Source of the DNA: Halomonas ramblicola
GTDB taxonomy: Bacteria; Pseudomonadota; Gammaproteobacteria; Pseudomonadales; Halomonadaceae
Assembly (NCBI RefSeq): GCF_030409215.1
Contig: NZ_JAUFPL010000032.1
Span: 584,249 to 648,248 of the forward strand
Length of the DNA stretch: 64,000 bases
Direction of reading: 5' to 3'
Shown here: one piece after another, positions 36,310 to 45,466 of the stretch
Layout of the letters: each line of letters begins with the position of its first letter
Position numbering within the stretch: position 1 is the first letter of the stretch
Translations under genes and position numbers: made by a program
Notes under the pieces: model-generated
Told to the model about the DNA's origin: nothing
What the model saw: the letters and a program-made list of their open reading frames with translations, nothing else
The model's database searches: none

Positions 36310-37329
36310 TCAGAGCAGGTTGCGCGAACGCAGGAAGGCAGTGGCCGAGTCGTAGATCTTCTGGGTCATCGCGTTCTCATCGGCCCATTCCTGCCACTCC
36401 TCCTCGGCGGCGGCGCGGAACTTCTTGCGCTCCTCGGCCGGCAGGTCGAAGGGGTGCACCTCGGGGTCATCCTGGAGCTTCTGCAGGGTCTCGATGTCCT
36501 GCTGCTTGAGGCGCGCGATCAGGTCGTAGGCCATGCCGTCGAAGGCCGTCTTGAGGGTGATCTGCAGCTCCTCGGGGAGCCCATCCCAGATCTCCTTGTT
36601 GATCGACACGGCGATCATCGGCATGGAGTGGAAGCCCGGGTAAAGCGGGTAGGGGGCGAAGGCGTGCAGACCCATGGCGTCGTTGTTGGAGAGCACCGTG
36701 GAGTCGGCGGCGTCGATCACGCCCTTCTCCAGGCCGGTGTACACCTCGGAGCCGGGCAGGTTGACCGGCGTGGCGCCGATGCGCTCGAAGATGTTGTAGA
36801 CCATGCCCTGGGGGGCCCGGATCTTCAGCCCTTCGAAATCCTCGAGGGTCTCGATGGGCACCGTTGAGGGCACGGATTCCAGCGGGAAGGTCGCGGCACC
36901 GATCAGCTGCACGCCGTAGGGGTTGACCAACTCGTTGTAGAGGGCCTCGCCCTCGGCGTGCTTCATGAACTCCAGGAAGTCGTAGGGGTTTTGCCAGGCG
37001 CCGACGAGGTTACCCAGCATGCCGAAGGCCGGGTCCTGGCCCGAGAAGTAGCTGGGGTCGGTCATATGGCCCTGCAGGATGCCGGAACTGACGGCGGTCA
37101 GGGTCTCGGTCGGCCCCACCACGCTGTTGATGGGCATGACTTCGATTTCGACCCGGCCGCCGGTCATGGTGGTGATCTTGTCGGCCCACTCCTGCTTGAT
37201 CTGGAAGCTGGGTTCACCGGATGTCTCCGAGGCCTGGAACTTCCACTCGTACTCGGCGGCTTGGGCGGTCGACAGCCCCAGCAGCAGGGCGGAGCCGGTG
37301 AGCAGGAGGCAGGAGGTGCGCTTGAGCAT
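36310..37329 (-). CDS. dctP: TRAP transporter substrate-binding protein (TRAP 5, TakP-like)
   Basis: A 339-residue receptor with a Sec signal (LLLTGSALLLGLSTAQA-AE). Its core differs from other receptors in the window: GLKIRAPQGMVYNIFERIGA, PVNLPGSEVYTGLEKGVIDA, ADSTVLSNNDAMG and YPGFHSMPMIAVSI. This is the pattern of the TakP (2-keto acid) group. The start at 37329 (MLKRTSCLL) follows GGAGAG; the frame from 37455 runs through the operator and is rejected. It is divergent from the pentonate dehydratases, so a pentonate or its keto acid is a reasonable ligand (inference). Confidence 0.93.
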   Translation of the reverse strand: MLKRTSCLLLTGSALLLGLSTAQAAEYEWKFQASETSGEPSFQIKQEWADKITTMTGGRVEIEVMPINSVVGPTETLTAVSSGILQGHMTDPSYFSGQDPAFGMLGNLVGAWQNPYDFLEFMKHAEGEALYNELVNPYGVQLIGAATFPLESVPSTVPIETLEDFEGLKIRAPQGMVYNIFERIGATPVNLPGSEVYTGLEKGVIDAADSTVLSNNDAMGLHAFAPYPLYPGFHSMPMIAVSINKEIWDGLPEELQITLKTAFDGMAYDLIARLKQQDIETLQKLQDDPEVHPFDLPAEERKKFRAAAEEEWQEWADENAMTQKIYDSATAFLRSRNLL

Positions 37330-37389
37330 GGGACTCTCCGTCGGGGTCTGTTGATTGTGGGGTGGCCTGTGCCACGAGGTGACGGGCAC

Positions 37390-37421
37390 AATGTTGAACA
37401 TTTGCCATATTTGTTCAACAT
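37390..37421 (-). promoter_or_regulatory. Paired palindromic operator in the divergent TRAP 5 / dehydratase promoter
   Basis: ATGTTGAACAT (37391-37401, perfect palindrome, centre 37396) and TTGTTCAACAT (37411-37421, centre 37416), 20 bp apart. On the reverse strand TTGAAC (37418-37413) and AACATT (37395-37390), 17 bp apart, give the TRAP 5 promoter. On the forward strand TATACT (37421-37426) is a possible -10 for the dehydratase operon at 37530, with only a weak -35. Confidence 0.68.
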
Positions 37422-37529
37422 ATACTTTCGTATGTGTCGACTTCGAGGGCGTCAAGGGTTACCTTCGTCGCCATCGACCATGCGGGTGCAGGTGTGTCCG
37501 GCTGCGCCCCAGGCAAGGAGCAAGAGAGA

Positions 37530-39275
37530 ATGAGCGACCGCAAGCGCCCCCTGCGCAGCGCCGAATGGTTCGGCCGCGCCGACAAGAACGGCTTCATGTA
37601 CCGCAGCTGGATGAAGAACCAAGGCATCCCCGACCACGAGTTCCAGGGCAAGCCGATCATCGGCATCTGCAACACCTGGTCGGAGCTGACGCCGTGCAAC
37701 GCGCATTTCCGCAAGATCGCCGAGCACGTCAAGAAGGGCATCCTCGAGGCCGGCGGCTACCCGGTGGAGTTCCCGGTGTTCTCCAACGGCGAGTCCAACC
37801 TGCGCCCCACGGCGATGTTCACCCGCAACCTGGCGAGCATGGATGTCGAGGAGGCGATCCGTGGCAATCCCATGGATGCGGTGGTGCTGCTGGTGGGCTG
37901 CGACAAGACCACCCCGGCGCTGCTGATGGGGGCCGCGAGCTGTGATATTCCGACGATCGTGGTGACCGGTGGGCCGATGCTCAACGGCAAGCACGAGGGC
38001 AAGGACATCGGCTCGGGTACCGTGGTCTGGCAGCTCTCCGAGCAGGTCAAGGCGGGCAAGATCTCGATGCACGACTTCATGGCCGCTGAGGCCGGGATGT
38101 CGCGCTCGGCGGGCACCTGCAACACCATGGGCACCGCCTCGACCATGGCCTGCATGGCCGAGTCGCTGGGCGTTTCATTACCGCATAATGCGGCGATTCC
38201 GGCGGTGGACTCGCGGCGCTACGTGCTGGCGCACCTGTCCGGCAATCGCATCGTCGAGATGGTCGACGAGGACCTGCGCCTCTCGCAGGTGCTGACCCGC
38301 GAGGCCTTCGAGAACGCCATCCGCACCAACGCCGCCATCGGCGGCTCGACCAACGCGGTGATCCACTTGAAGGCCATCGCCGGGCGCATCGGCGTCGACC
38401 TGGCGCTGGACGACTGGACGCGCATCGGCCGTGGCACGCCGACCCTCGTCGACCTGCAGCCCTCGGGGCGCTTCCTGATGGAGGAGTTCTACTACGCCGG
38501 CGGCCTGCCGGCGGTGCTCAGGCGCCTCGGCGAGGCCGACCGCCTGCCCCACCGGGACGCCCTGACGGTCAACGGCCGGACCCTGTGGGACAACGTCAAG
38601 GACGCGCCGCTCTACAATGACGAGGTGATCCGCCCGCTGGACAATCCCCTGCGCGAGGATGGCGGCATGTGCGTGCTGCGCGGCAACCTGGCGCCCCAGG
38701 GGGCGGTACTCAAGCCCTCGGCGGCGAGCCCCGAGTTGATGACACACCGCGGCCGGGCGGTGGTGTTCGAGGACTTCGACGACTACAAGGCGCGCATCGA
38801 CGACCCCGACCTGGAGGTCGACGCCGACAGCATCCTGGTGATGAAGCACTGCGGGCCGCGGGGCTACCACGGCATGGCCGAAGTGGGCAACATGGGGCTG
38901 CCGGCCAAGCTGCTCGCGCAGGGTGTCAGCGACATGGTGCGCATTTCCGACGCGCGGATGAGCGGCACCGCCTACGGCACCGTGGTGCTGCACGTGGCGC
39001 CGGAGGCCGCCGCCGGCGGCCCGCTGGCGGCGGTGCGCGACGGCGACTGGATCGCGCTCGACTGCGACGCCGGGCGGTTGCAGCTGGAGGTCGACGACGC
39101 CGAGCTCGCCGCGCGGCTGGCGGAACACGACCCCACCGAGCGGTCGCGGCGGATCGCCAGCGACGGCGGCTATCGGCAGCTGTACATCGAGCACGTGCTG
39201 CAGGCGGACCAGGGCTGCGACTTCGACTTCCTGGTGGGCTGCCGGGGTGCCGAGGTGCCGCGCCATTCACACTGA
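37530..39275 (+). CDS. L-arabinonate dehydratase-type IlvD/Edd family enzyme
   Basis: A 581-residue Fe-S dehydratase. Three cysteines at the positions expected for the [2Fe-2S] cluster are seen at 56 (SELTPCNAHF), 124 ([11 protein letters not shown]) and 197 ([13 protein letters not shown]). Their spacing of 68 and 73 residues equals that of Rhizobium L-arabinonate dehydratase (59/127/200, from memory). Other motifs are FPVFSNGESNLRPTAM, VTGGPMLNGKHEGKDIGSG and MKHCGPRGYHGMAEVGNMG. It makes 2-keto-3-deoxy-pentonate for the AraD1-type dehydratase and KGSA dehydrogenase. AAGGAG precedes ATG 37530. The exact stereochemistry of the substrate needs assay. Confidence 0.88.
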   Translation: MSDRKRPLRSAEWFGRADKNGFMYRSWMKNQGIPDHEFQGKPIIGICNTWSELTPCNAHFRKIAEHVKKGILEAGGYPVEFPVFSNGESNLRPTAMFTRNLASMDVEEAIRGNPMDAVVLLVGCDKTTPALLMGAASCDIPTIVVTGGPMLNGKHEGKDIGSGTVVWQLSEQVKAGKISMHDFMAAEAGMSRSAGTCNTMGTASTMACMAESLGVSLPHNAAIPAVDSRRYVLAHLSGNRIVEMVDEDLRLSQVLTREAFENAIRTNAAIGGSTNAVIHLKAIAGRIGVDLALDDWTRIGRGTPTLVDLQPSGRFLMEEFYYAGGLPAVLRRLGEADRLPHRDALTVNGRTLWDNVKDAPLYNDEVIRPLDNPLREDGGMCVLRGNLAPQGAVLKPSAASPELMTHRGRAVVFEDFDDYKARIDDPDLEVDADSILVMKHCGPRGYHGMAEVGNMGLPAKLLAQGVSDMVRISDARMSGTAYGTVVLHVAPEAAAGGPLAAVRDGDWIALDCDAGRLQLEVDDAELAARLAEHDPTERSRRIASDGGYRQLYIEHVLQADQGCDFDFLVGCRGAEVPRHSH

Positions 39276-39290
39276 GAGCGGAGGTTCACC

Positions 39291-41093
39291 ATGACCCCAC
39301 GACCGCGCATCACGCCCGACCAGCTGCGCTCGCGCGACTGGTTCGACAACCCCGACCACCCCGGCACCACGGCGCTGTGCATCGAGCGCTACATGAACCA
39401 GGGCATCACCCTGGAGGAGCTCACCAGCGGCAAGCCGATCATCGGCATCTGCCAGTCGGGATCCGATCTCACGCCCTGCAACCGCCACCATGTGGAACTC
39501 GCCAAGCGGGTCAAGGACGGCATCCGCGCCGCCGGCGGGGTGCCCTTCGAGTTCCCCATGCACCCCATCCACGAGAACGTGCGCCGGCCCACCGCGGCGC
39601 TCGATCGCAACCTCGCCTACCTGGGCCTGGTGGAGGTGCTGCACGGCTATCCGCTGGACGGCGTGGTGCTGACCACCGGCTGCGACAAGACCACCCCGGC
39701 GGCGTTGATGGCCGCGGCCACCGTGAACATCCCGGCCATCGTGTTCTCCGGCGGGCCCATGCTCAACGGCTGGCACGGCGCCGAGCGGGTGGGTTCCGGG
39801 ACCATCGTCTGGGAGATGCGCAAGCGGCTCGCCGCCGGCGACATCGACTACGCCGAGTTTCTGTCGCGGATCACCGAATCCGCCCCCTCGGTGGGCCACT
39901 GCAACACCATGGGCACCGCCTCGACCATGAACTCCATGGCCGAGGCACTGGGCATGAGCCTGCCCGGCTCGGCGATGATCCCCGGCCCCTACAAGGAGCG
40001 TGGCCTGGTCGCCTACCAGACCGGCGAACGGGTCGTCGAGATGGTCTGGGAGGACCTGCGGCCCGGCGACATCCTCACCCGAGAGGCCTTCGAGAACGCC
40101 ATCGTCACCTGCTCGGCGCTGGGCGGCTCCTCCAACGCGCCCATCCATGTCAACGCCATCGCCCGCCACGCCGGCGTCGAGCTCGACAACGACGACTGGC
40201 AGCGCCTGGGCCACGAGGTCCCGCTGCTGGCCAACGTGATGCCCGCCGGCGCCTACCTCGGCGAGGAGTTCCATCGCGCCGGTGGCGTGCCGGCGGTGAT
40301 GCACGAGCTACTCGGGGCGGGGAAGCTCCACGGCGCGGCGCCGACCGTCAACGGCAAGATGTTGGCCGACAACCTGGTCGATCGCGAGACCCGGGACGCC
40401 GAGGTGATCCGCCGCTACGTCAACCCGCTGGTGGAGCACGCCGGCTTCCTCAACCTCAAGGGCAACCTCTTCGACTCGGCGCTGATGAAGACCAGCGTGA
40501 TCTCCGCCGACTTTCGCGCGCGCTTCCTCGAGGATCCGGACGACCCCGACGCCTTCGAGGGCAGGGTGGCGGTGTTCGACGGCGCCGAGGACTACCATGC
40601 GCGCATCGACGACCCTCAGCTTGCCATCGACGAGCGCACCATCCTGGTGATGCGCGGCGCCGGCCCGGTGGGCCACCCCGGCGGCGCCGAGGTGGTCAAT
40701 ATGCAGCCGCCCGAGGCGCTGATTCGTGCCGGTATCGAATCCCTGCCGTGCCTGGGCGATGGCCGCCAGTCGGGCACCTCGGGCTCGCCGTCGATCCTCA
40801 ACGCCGCGCCGGAGGCGGCCACCGGCGGGCCGCTGGCGCTGCTCGAGAGCGGCGACCGGCTGCGCGTGGACCTCGGGCGGTGCGAGGTGCGGCTGCTGAT
40901 CGACGACGCCGAGCTCGAGGCCCGCCGCCGGAGGCTGGAGGCGAGCGGCGGCTATCGCTACCCGGGCCACCAGACGCCCTGGCAGGAGATCCAGCGCTCG
41001 CTGGTCGAGCCGCTGGATCGCGGCATGACCCTGGAGGGCGCGACCCGGTATCGCGACGTGGCACGCAAGAGCCCGCCGCGGGACAATCACTGA
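39291..41093 (+). CDS. xylD: D-xylonate dehydratase (IlvD/Edd family, XylD-like)
   Basis: A 600-residue Fe-S dehydratase with cluster cysteines at 63, 131 and 204, again 68 and 73 apart. The sequence follows Caulobacter Xyl[92 protein letters not shown] and [18 protein letters not shown]. It starts 15 bases after the first dehydratase. The pair is therefore one operon, giving the host two related dehydratases with probably different pentonate preferences. Confidence 0.9.
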   Translation: MTPRPRITPDQLRSRDWFDNPDHPGTTALCIERYMNQGITLEELTSGKPIIGICQSGSDLTPCNRHHVELAKRVKDGIRAAGGVPFEFPMHPIHENVRRPTAALDRNLAYLGLVEVLHGYPLDGVVLTTGCDKTTPAALMAAATVNIPAIVFSGGPMLNGWHGAERVGSGTIVWEMRKRLAAGDIDYAEFLSRITESAPSVGHCNTMGTASTMNSMAEALGMSLPGSAMIPGPYKERGLVAYQTGERVVEMVWEDLRPGDILTREAFENAIVTCSALGGSSNAPIHVNAIARHAGVELDNDDWQRLGHEVPLLANVMPAGAYLGEEFHRAGGVPAVMHELLGAGKLHGAAPTVNGKMLADNLVDRETRDAEVIRRYVNPLVEHAGFLNLKGNLFDSALMKTSVISADFRARFLEDPDDPDAFEGRVAVFDGAEDYHARIDDPQLAIDERTILVMRGAGPVGHPGGAEVVNMQPPEALIRAGIESLPCLGDGRQSGTSGSPSILNAAPEAATGGPLALLESGDRLRVDLGRCEVRLLIDDAELEARRRRLEASGGYRYPGHQTPWQEIQRSLVEPLDRGMTLEGATRYRDVARKSPPRDNH

Positions 41094-41171
41094 GGCACCA
41101 CGCCTCCCTCCCGTCCCTCGACGAGGCTCCCGCCAGCGACGCCTCCTGCCTGACGATCGCCGTCGGGTGCA

Positions 41172-41192
41172 GCCTGCCCGCCCCGGGCAGGC
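41172..41192 (+). terminator. Hairpin after the dehydratase operon
   Basis: Arms GCCTGCCC (41172-41179) and GGGCAGGC (41185-41192) with a 5-nt loop, about 80 bases past the xylD stop, before AT-richer operator DNA. Probable terminator. Confidence 0.6.
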
Positions 41193-41301
41193 GATAATCC
41201 CCTCGAACCCGCCGTCCCTCCCCAGCCGTTCGATTCCCCGGCCACCCGGGGAATCCCTCGTCTATCCTTCTACCAAAGTCTAGGCGAATGTTTGTTGTTG
41301 C

Positions 41302-41324
41302 CATACTACCATACTAGTCATATC
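41302..41324 (-). promoter_or_regulatory. Three NanR-like repeats upstream of rspR
   Basis: Read on the reverse strand: GATATG (41324-41319), AGTATG (41315-41310) and AGTATG (41307-41302), with periods of 9 and 8 bp as in the E. coli NanR operator. On the forward strand this shows as the tandem repeat CCATACTA (41301-41308 and 41309-41316). It is 48 bases before the regulator start at 41372. Confidence 0.5.
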
Positions 41325-41371
41325 AGTCATGGAGGCCCGGCCTCCCTGTCCATCGAATCGGGGCGAGCATC

Positions 41372-42115
41372 ATGAACACGACCTTGCAGGCGCTATGGCA
41401 GGAGACGCGCGGCGGCGACTCGGTTCGTCAGCGGCTCTATCAGGTGTTGCGTCAGTCGATCATCCGCATGGTGCTGGTGCCGGGGCAGGCGTTGTCGGAG
41501 AAGGAGATCGCCGAGACCGTCTCGGTGAGCCGACAGCCGGTGCGCGAGGCCTTCATCCGGCTCTCCGAGGCCGGCCTGGTGGAGGTGCGCCCCCAGCGCG
41601 GCACCTATGTGGTGAAGATCTCGCAGCGGGCGGTGCTCGAGGCGCGCTTCGTGCGCGAGGCCATCGAGGTGGCGGTGGTGCGGCGGGCGGCCAGCCAGGG
41701 CGTGTCGGCGGCCACCCTGACAGAGCTTCACGACCTGCTGGAGCGCCAGCGGCGCTGCATCGAGCCTCACGACCATGACCGCTTCTACCACCTCGATGAG
41801 ATCTTCCATCGCACCCTGTCGCTGGGGGTGGAACAGCAGGCCGCCTGGAAGGTGGTCGAGGAGGTACGGGCGCAGCTCGACCGGGTGCGCTACCTCAGCG
41901 TACCCGATACCACCCCCATCGCCCGGCTCATCGACCAACACGCCGCCATCGTCACGGCCATCGAGCATCGCGACGCGCAGGCGGCCGATGAGGCCATGCG
42001 CCAGCACCTGCGCGAGATCCTCGCTTCCCTGCCCGACCTGGTGCGCCGCTTCCCCGAGATGTTCGAAACCCAGCAGACCCAGACCCAGTCACTCGTCGAG
42101 GAGGCGAGCCTATGA
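41372..42115 (+). CDS. rspR: RspR-like GntR-family regulator
   Basis: A 247-residue GntR/FCD regulator. The HTH region is [40 protein letters not shown] and RGTYVVKIS. The FCD domain has [32 protein letters not shown] and [20 protein letters not shown]. These match the E. coli RspR (YdfH) pattern, which controls rspAB. Here it is followed, with a 4-base overlap, by the RspA/ManD homologue and then the RspB homologue, so the rspR-rspA-rspB arrangement is kept and extended. Confidence 0.88.
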   Translation: MNTTLQALWQETRGGDSVRQRLYQVLRQSIIRMVLVPGQALSEKEIAETVSVSRQPVREAFIRLSEAGLVEVRPQRGTYVVKISQRAVLEARFVREAIEVAVVRRAASQGVSAATLTELHDLLERQRRCIEPHDHDRFYHLDEIFHRTLSLGVEQQAAWKVVEEVRAQLDRVRYLSVPDTTPIARLIDQHAAIVTAIEHRDAQAADEAMRQHLREILASLPDLVRRFPEMFETQQTQTQSLVEEASL

Positions 42116-43323
42116 AGATCGAACGCGCCTATACCATCGTCACCTCCCCGGGGCGCAACTTCGTGACCCTCAAGATCGTCACCGACGAGGGCGTCTACGG
42201 CATCGGTGACGCCACCCTCAACGGCCGCGAGATGGCCGTGGTGGCCTATCTCGAGGAGCACGTGATCCCGGCGCTGATCGGCCGCGATCCGCAGCGCATC
42301 GAGGACATCTGGCACTACCTCTACCGGGGCGCCTACTGGCGCCGCGGCCCGGTAACCATGAGTGCCATCGCCGCGGTGGACCTGGCGCTGTGGGACATCA
42401 AGGCCAAGCTGGCCGGCATGCCGCTCTACCAACTGCTGGGCGGCAAGAGCCGCGAGCGGGTGATGACCTATGCCCACTGCACCGGCAAGGACATCGACGC
42501 CTGTCTCGAGGAGGTCGAGACACACGTCAAGCTCGGCTATCGCGCCGTGCGGGTGCAGGCCGGCGTGCCCGGCATCCCCACCATCTATGGGGTCGCCAAG
42601 CGCGAGGGGGAACGCTATGAACCGGCGGACTCCGAGCTGCCCGCCGAGCACGTCTGGAGCACCGAGAAGTACCTCAATCACGTGCCCAAGCTGTTCGCCG
42701 CGGTGCGCGAGCGCTTCGGTGACGACCTGCACGTGCTGCATGACGTCCATCACCGGCTGACGCCCATCGAGGCGGCGCGCCTGGGCAAGGCGGTCGAGCC
42801 CTACCACCTGTTCTGGCTGGAGGATTGCGTGCCGGCCGAGAACCAGGAGGGCTTCCGGCTGATTCGCCAGCACACCACCACGCCGCTGGCGGTGGGCGAG
42901 GTGTTCAACTCGATCCACGACTACCGGGAGCTGCTCGAGAACCAGTGGATCGACTACATCCGTACGCCGCTCTCCCACGGTGGCGGCATCACCCACCTGC
43001 GGCGCCTCGCCGACCTGGCCGGTCTCTATCACGTGCGCACCGGCTTCCACGGTCCCACCGACCTGTCGCCGGTGTGCCTGGGGGCGGCCATCCACTTCGA
43101 CACCTGGGTGCCCAACTTCGGCATCCAGGAGCATATGCCCCATACCGGGGAGACCGACGCGGTCTTCCCCCACGACTACCGCTTCGAGGACGGCCACTTC
43201 CTCGTCGGCGAGGCGCCGGGACACGGCGTCGACATCGATGAGGAGCTGGCGAAGCAGTATCCCTACAAGCGTGCCAGCCTGCCGGTCAACCGGCTGGAAG
43301 ACGGCACCCTGTGGCACTGGTGA
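42112..43323 (+). CDS. manD: D-mannonate dehydratase, ManD/RspA type (enolase superfamily)
   Basis: A 403-residue enolase-superfamily protein opening [20 protein letters not shown]. Family marks are [20 protein letters not shown] and [20 protein letters not shown]. Metal ligands come from [25 protein letters not shown] and [12 protein letters not shown], and the catalytic His from [13 protein letters not shown]. ManD enzymes dehydrate D-mannonate, sometimes D-gluconate with low activity, to 2-keto-3-deoxygluconate. The same operon ends in UxuA, an unrelated mannonate dehydratase, so this copy may serve another acid. ATGA couples it to rspR. Confidence 0.9.
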   Translation: MKIERAYTIVTSPGRNFVTLKIVTDEGVYGIGDATLNGREMAVVAYLEEHVIPALIGRDPQRIEDIWHYLYRGAYWRRGPVTMSAIAAVDLALWDIKAKLAGMPLYQLLGGKSRERVMTYAHCTGKDIDACLEEVETHVKLGYRAVRVQAGVPGIPTIYGVAKREGERYEPADSELPAEHVWSTEKYLNHVPKLFAAVRERFGDDLHVLHDVHHRLTPIEAARLGKAVEPYHLFWLEDCVPAENQEGFRLIRQHTTTPLAVGEVFNSIHDYRELLENQWIDYIRTPLSHGGGITHLRRLADLAGLYHVRTGFHGPTDLSPVCLGAAIHFDTWVPNFGIQEHMPHTGETDAVFPHDYRFEDGHFLVGEAPGHGVDIDEELAKQYPYKRASLPVNRLEDGTLWHW

Positions 43324-43334
43324 GGAGAGAGTTC

Positions 43335-44357
43335 ATGAAGGCATTCCAAGTCAACGCGCCGCTCGACTACCGCCTGGCCGAGGTCGAGGCGCCGCGCGCC
43401 GCTCCCGGTGAGGCGCTGGTACGTGTCGCCTTCGCCGGCATCTGCGGCTCGGACATGCACATCATCCACGGCGACAACGCCTTCGTGCGATTCCCGCGCA
43501 TCACCGGCCATGAATTCGCCGGCGTGGTCGAGGCCGTGGGCGAGGGCGTCGAGGACATTGCCGTGGGCGATCGCGTCTGCATCGATCCGGTGATCAGCTG
43601 CGGCCACTGCTACCCTTGCCGCATCGGCCGGCCCAACGTCTGTACCGCCCTGGAGGTGATCGGGGTACACCGCGACGGCGGCTTCGAGGAGCGCGTCGCC
43701 GTGCCGGCGGCCAACCTGCATCACCTGCCGGAGCACCTGGGGCTGGACGCCGCCGCCCTGGTGGAGCCCTACACCATCGCCGCCAATGTCCTCGATCGCA
43801 TGCAACCCCACCCGGGCGACCGCCTGCTGGTGTTCGGCGCCGGGGTGATCGGCCTGACCATCCTGCAGATGGCCCGGGCCAAGGGCATCGAGGAGGTGAT
43901 CGTCACCGACGTCATCGACGAGCGCCTGGCGGTGGCGCAGGAGCTCGGCGCGCGCCATGTCCTCAACGGCCGCGACCGGGACGTCGAACAGGCGGTCCTC
44001 GAGCTGACCGAGGGCGAGGGCGTACCGCTGATCGCCGACGCCGCCTGCGTGCCGGCGCTGCTGCCGCAGATGCTGCGCCTGGCCTCGCCGGCCGGTCGCA
44101 TCGGCCTGCTGGGCTTCAGTCCCGCGCCCAGCGACCTGGTGCAACTCGAGGTGATCAAGAAGGAGCTGACCCTGGTGGGGTCGCGCCTCAACAACCGCAA
44201 GTTTCCGGAGGTGCTCGAGCTGATGGCCGCCGGCCGTCTCGATCCCCTGGCGCTGGTCAGTCACCGGCTGCCGTTCGACGAGATGCCGGATGGCATCGAG
44301 ATCCTCGATCACCATCCCGAGCAGGCCCGCAAGGTGCTGATCCAGATCGGCGCCTGA
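43335..44357 (+). CDS. rspB: RspB-like zinc-dependent dehydrogenase
   Basis: A 340-residue MDR dehydrogenase. The catalytic zinc site is FAGICGSDMHIIHGDNAF and ITGHEFAGVV; structural Zn cysteines are in DPVISCGHCYPCRIGRPNVC. The Rossmann fold is LLVFGAGVIGLTILQMARA with Asp in VIVTDVIDERL (NAD). Length and motif wording follow E. coli RspB. The group includes L-gulonate/L-galactonate 5-dehydrogenases that make fructuronate or tagaturonate. Such a product would feed UxuB and UxuA downstream. GAGGAGAG precedes ATG 43335. Confidence 0.88.
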   Translation: MKAFQVNAPLDYRLAEVEAPRAAPGEALVRVAFAGICGSDMHIIHGDNAFVRFPRITGHEFAGVVEAVGEGVEDIAVGDRVCIDPVISCGHCYPCRIGRPNVCTALEVIGVHRDGGFEERVAVPAANLHHLPEHLGLDAAALVEPYTIAANVLDRMQPHPGDRLLVFGAGVIGLTILQMARAKGIEEVIVTDVIDERLAVAQELGARHVLNGRDRDVEQAVLELTEGEGVPLIADAACVPALLPQMLRLASPAGRIGLLGFSPAPSDLVQLEVIKKELTLVGSRLNNRKFPEVLELMAAGRLDPLALVSHRLPFDEMPDGIEILDHHPEQARKVLIQIGA

Positions 44358-44416
44358 GGGGTACGCCAACCCAGGCACCACCACAACGCACAACAGCAAC
44401 GTGCAGGAGTTCAACC

Positions 44417-45385
44417 ATGATGAAACAGCTCTTCACCGGCGCCGTCCTCGGGGCGGCCCTGATCGGCGGCCAGGCGGCCCTGGCAGCGGACTTCACGCTG
44501 AAATTCGGTCACCTGGCCAACGAGGAGAACATCTGGCACCAGGCCGCGGTGAAGTTCAAGGAGGAGGTGGAAGCCAACTCCGACGGCCGGATCGAGGTGC
44601 AGCTCTATCCCAACGAGCAGCTCGGCGCCGAGATGGACGTGATCAACAGCATCCAGCTGGGCACCGCGGACATGACCATCACCGGCGAGAGCCTGCAGAA
44701 CTGGGCGCCCAAGGCCGCCATGATGGCGGTGCCCTATGCCTTCCGCGACTCCGAGCAGCTGCGTGCCGCGGTCGACGGCGAGATCGGCGAGGCGATCGAG
44801 GCGCAGATCACCGAGCGTGCCAACCTGGTGCCCCTGGCCTGGTTCGAGCGCGGCCCGCGGCACCTGACCTCCAACCGCCCGATCGAGCAACCCGACGACC
44901 TCGACGGCATCCGCCTGCGCGTGCCCAACGTGCCGCTGTTCGTGGATACCTGGGAGGCGCTGGGGGCGCGTCCGACGCCCATGGCCTTCAGCGAGGTCTT
45001 CACCTCCCTGCAGCAGAGCACCATCGAGGCCCAGGAGAATCCGCTGAGCCTGATCGAGAGCGCCAGCTTCGATGAGGTCCAGGACTACGTGAACCTCACC
45101 GGCCACGTGCGCAGCTGGATCTACGTGGTGATCGGCAAGGACAAGCTCGAGAGCATGCCGGAGGAGCTGCAGGAGGTGGTCTTCGAGGCGGCCGACACCA
45201 TGCAGGCCCATGAGGCCGAGCTCTTCGCCGAGGACGAGGAGCGCCTGCGTCAGGATCTCGAGGAGCGCGGCATGGAGTTCGTCGAGGTGGATATCGACGC
45301 CTTCGCCGAGAAGGCCCGCCCGGCGGTGCTCGAGGCCCTCAATGAAGAGCAGCGCGAACTGTTCGAGGCCATCCAGGACCTGTGA
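44417..45385 (+). CDS. dctP: TRAP transporter substrate-binding protein DctP (TRAP 6)
   Basis: A 322-residue receptor with signal peptide MMKQLFTGAVLGAALIGG, cleavage probably after AALA. Motifs are IRLRVPNVPLFVDTWEALGA, RPTPMAFSEVFTSLQQSTIE and AQENPLSLI. The frame is open far upstream, antisense to nothing real and over rspB in another frame; the ATG at 44417 with AGGAG and a signal peptide is the true start. Its operon (mannonate and fructuronate genes) predicts a hexonate or uronate ligand. Confidence 0.94.
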   Translation: MMKQLFTGAVLGAALIGGQAALAADFTLKFGHLANEENIWHQAAVKFKEEVEANSDGRIEVQLYPNEQLGAEMDVINSIQLGTADMTITGESLQNWAPKAAMMAVPYAFRDSEQLRAAVDGEIGEAIEAQITERANLVPLAWFERGPRHLTSNRPIEQPDDLDGIRLRVPNVPLFVDTWEALGARPTPMAFSEVFTSLQQSTIEAQENPLSLIESASFDEVQDYVNLTGHVRSWIYVVIGKDKLESMPEELQEVVFEAADTMQAHEAELFAEDEERLRQDLEERGMEFVEVDIDAFAEKARPAVLEALNEEQRELFEAIQDL

Positions 45386-45395
45386 TATCGCATCC

Positions 45396-45426
45396 GGACG
45401 GGCCCATGCCGGGCATGGGCCCGTCC
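45396..45426 (+). terminator. Hairpin after dctP (TRAP 6)
   Basis: GGACGGGCCCAT (45396-45407) pairs with ATGGGCCCGTCC (45415-45426) around a 7-nt GC-rich loop, in the 81 bp dctP-dctQ gap, starting 10 bases after the stop codon. Confidence 0.72.
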
Positions 45427-45466
45427 CCCTGCACAAGGGTGCCCGCCGGCACCACGAGGAATGCGT

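Noticed and set aside
43616..44416. Apparent 589-residue protein ending in the TRAP 6 receptor
   Set aside because: The first 267 codons are an out-of-frame shadow of rspB; the receptor has its own RBS, ATG and signal peptide at 44417.
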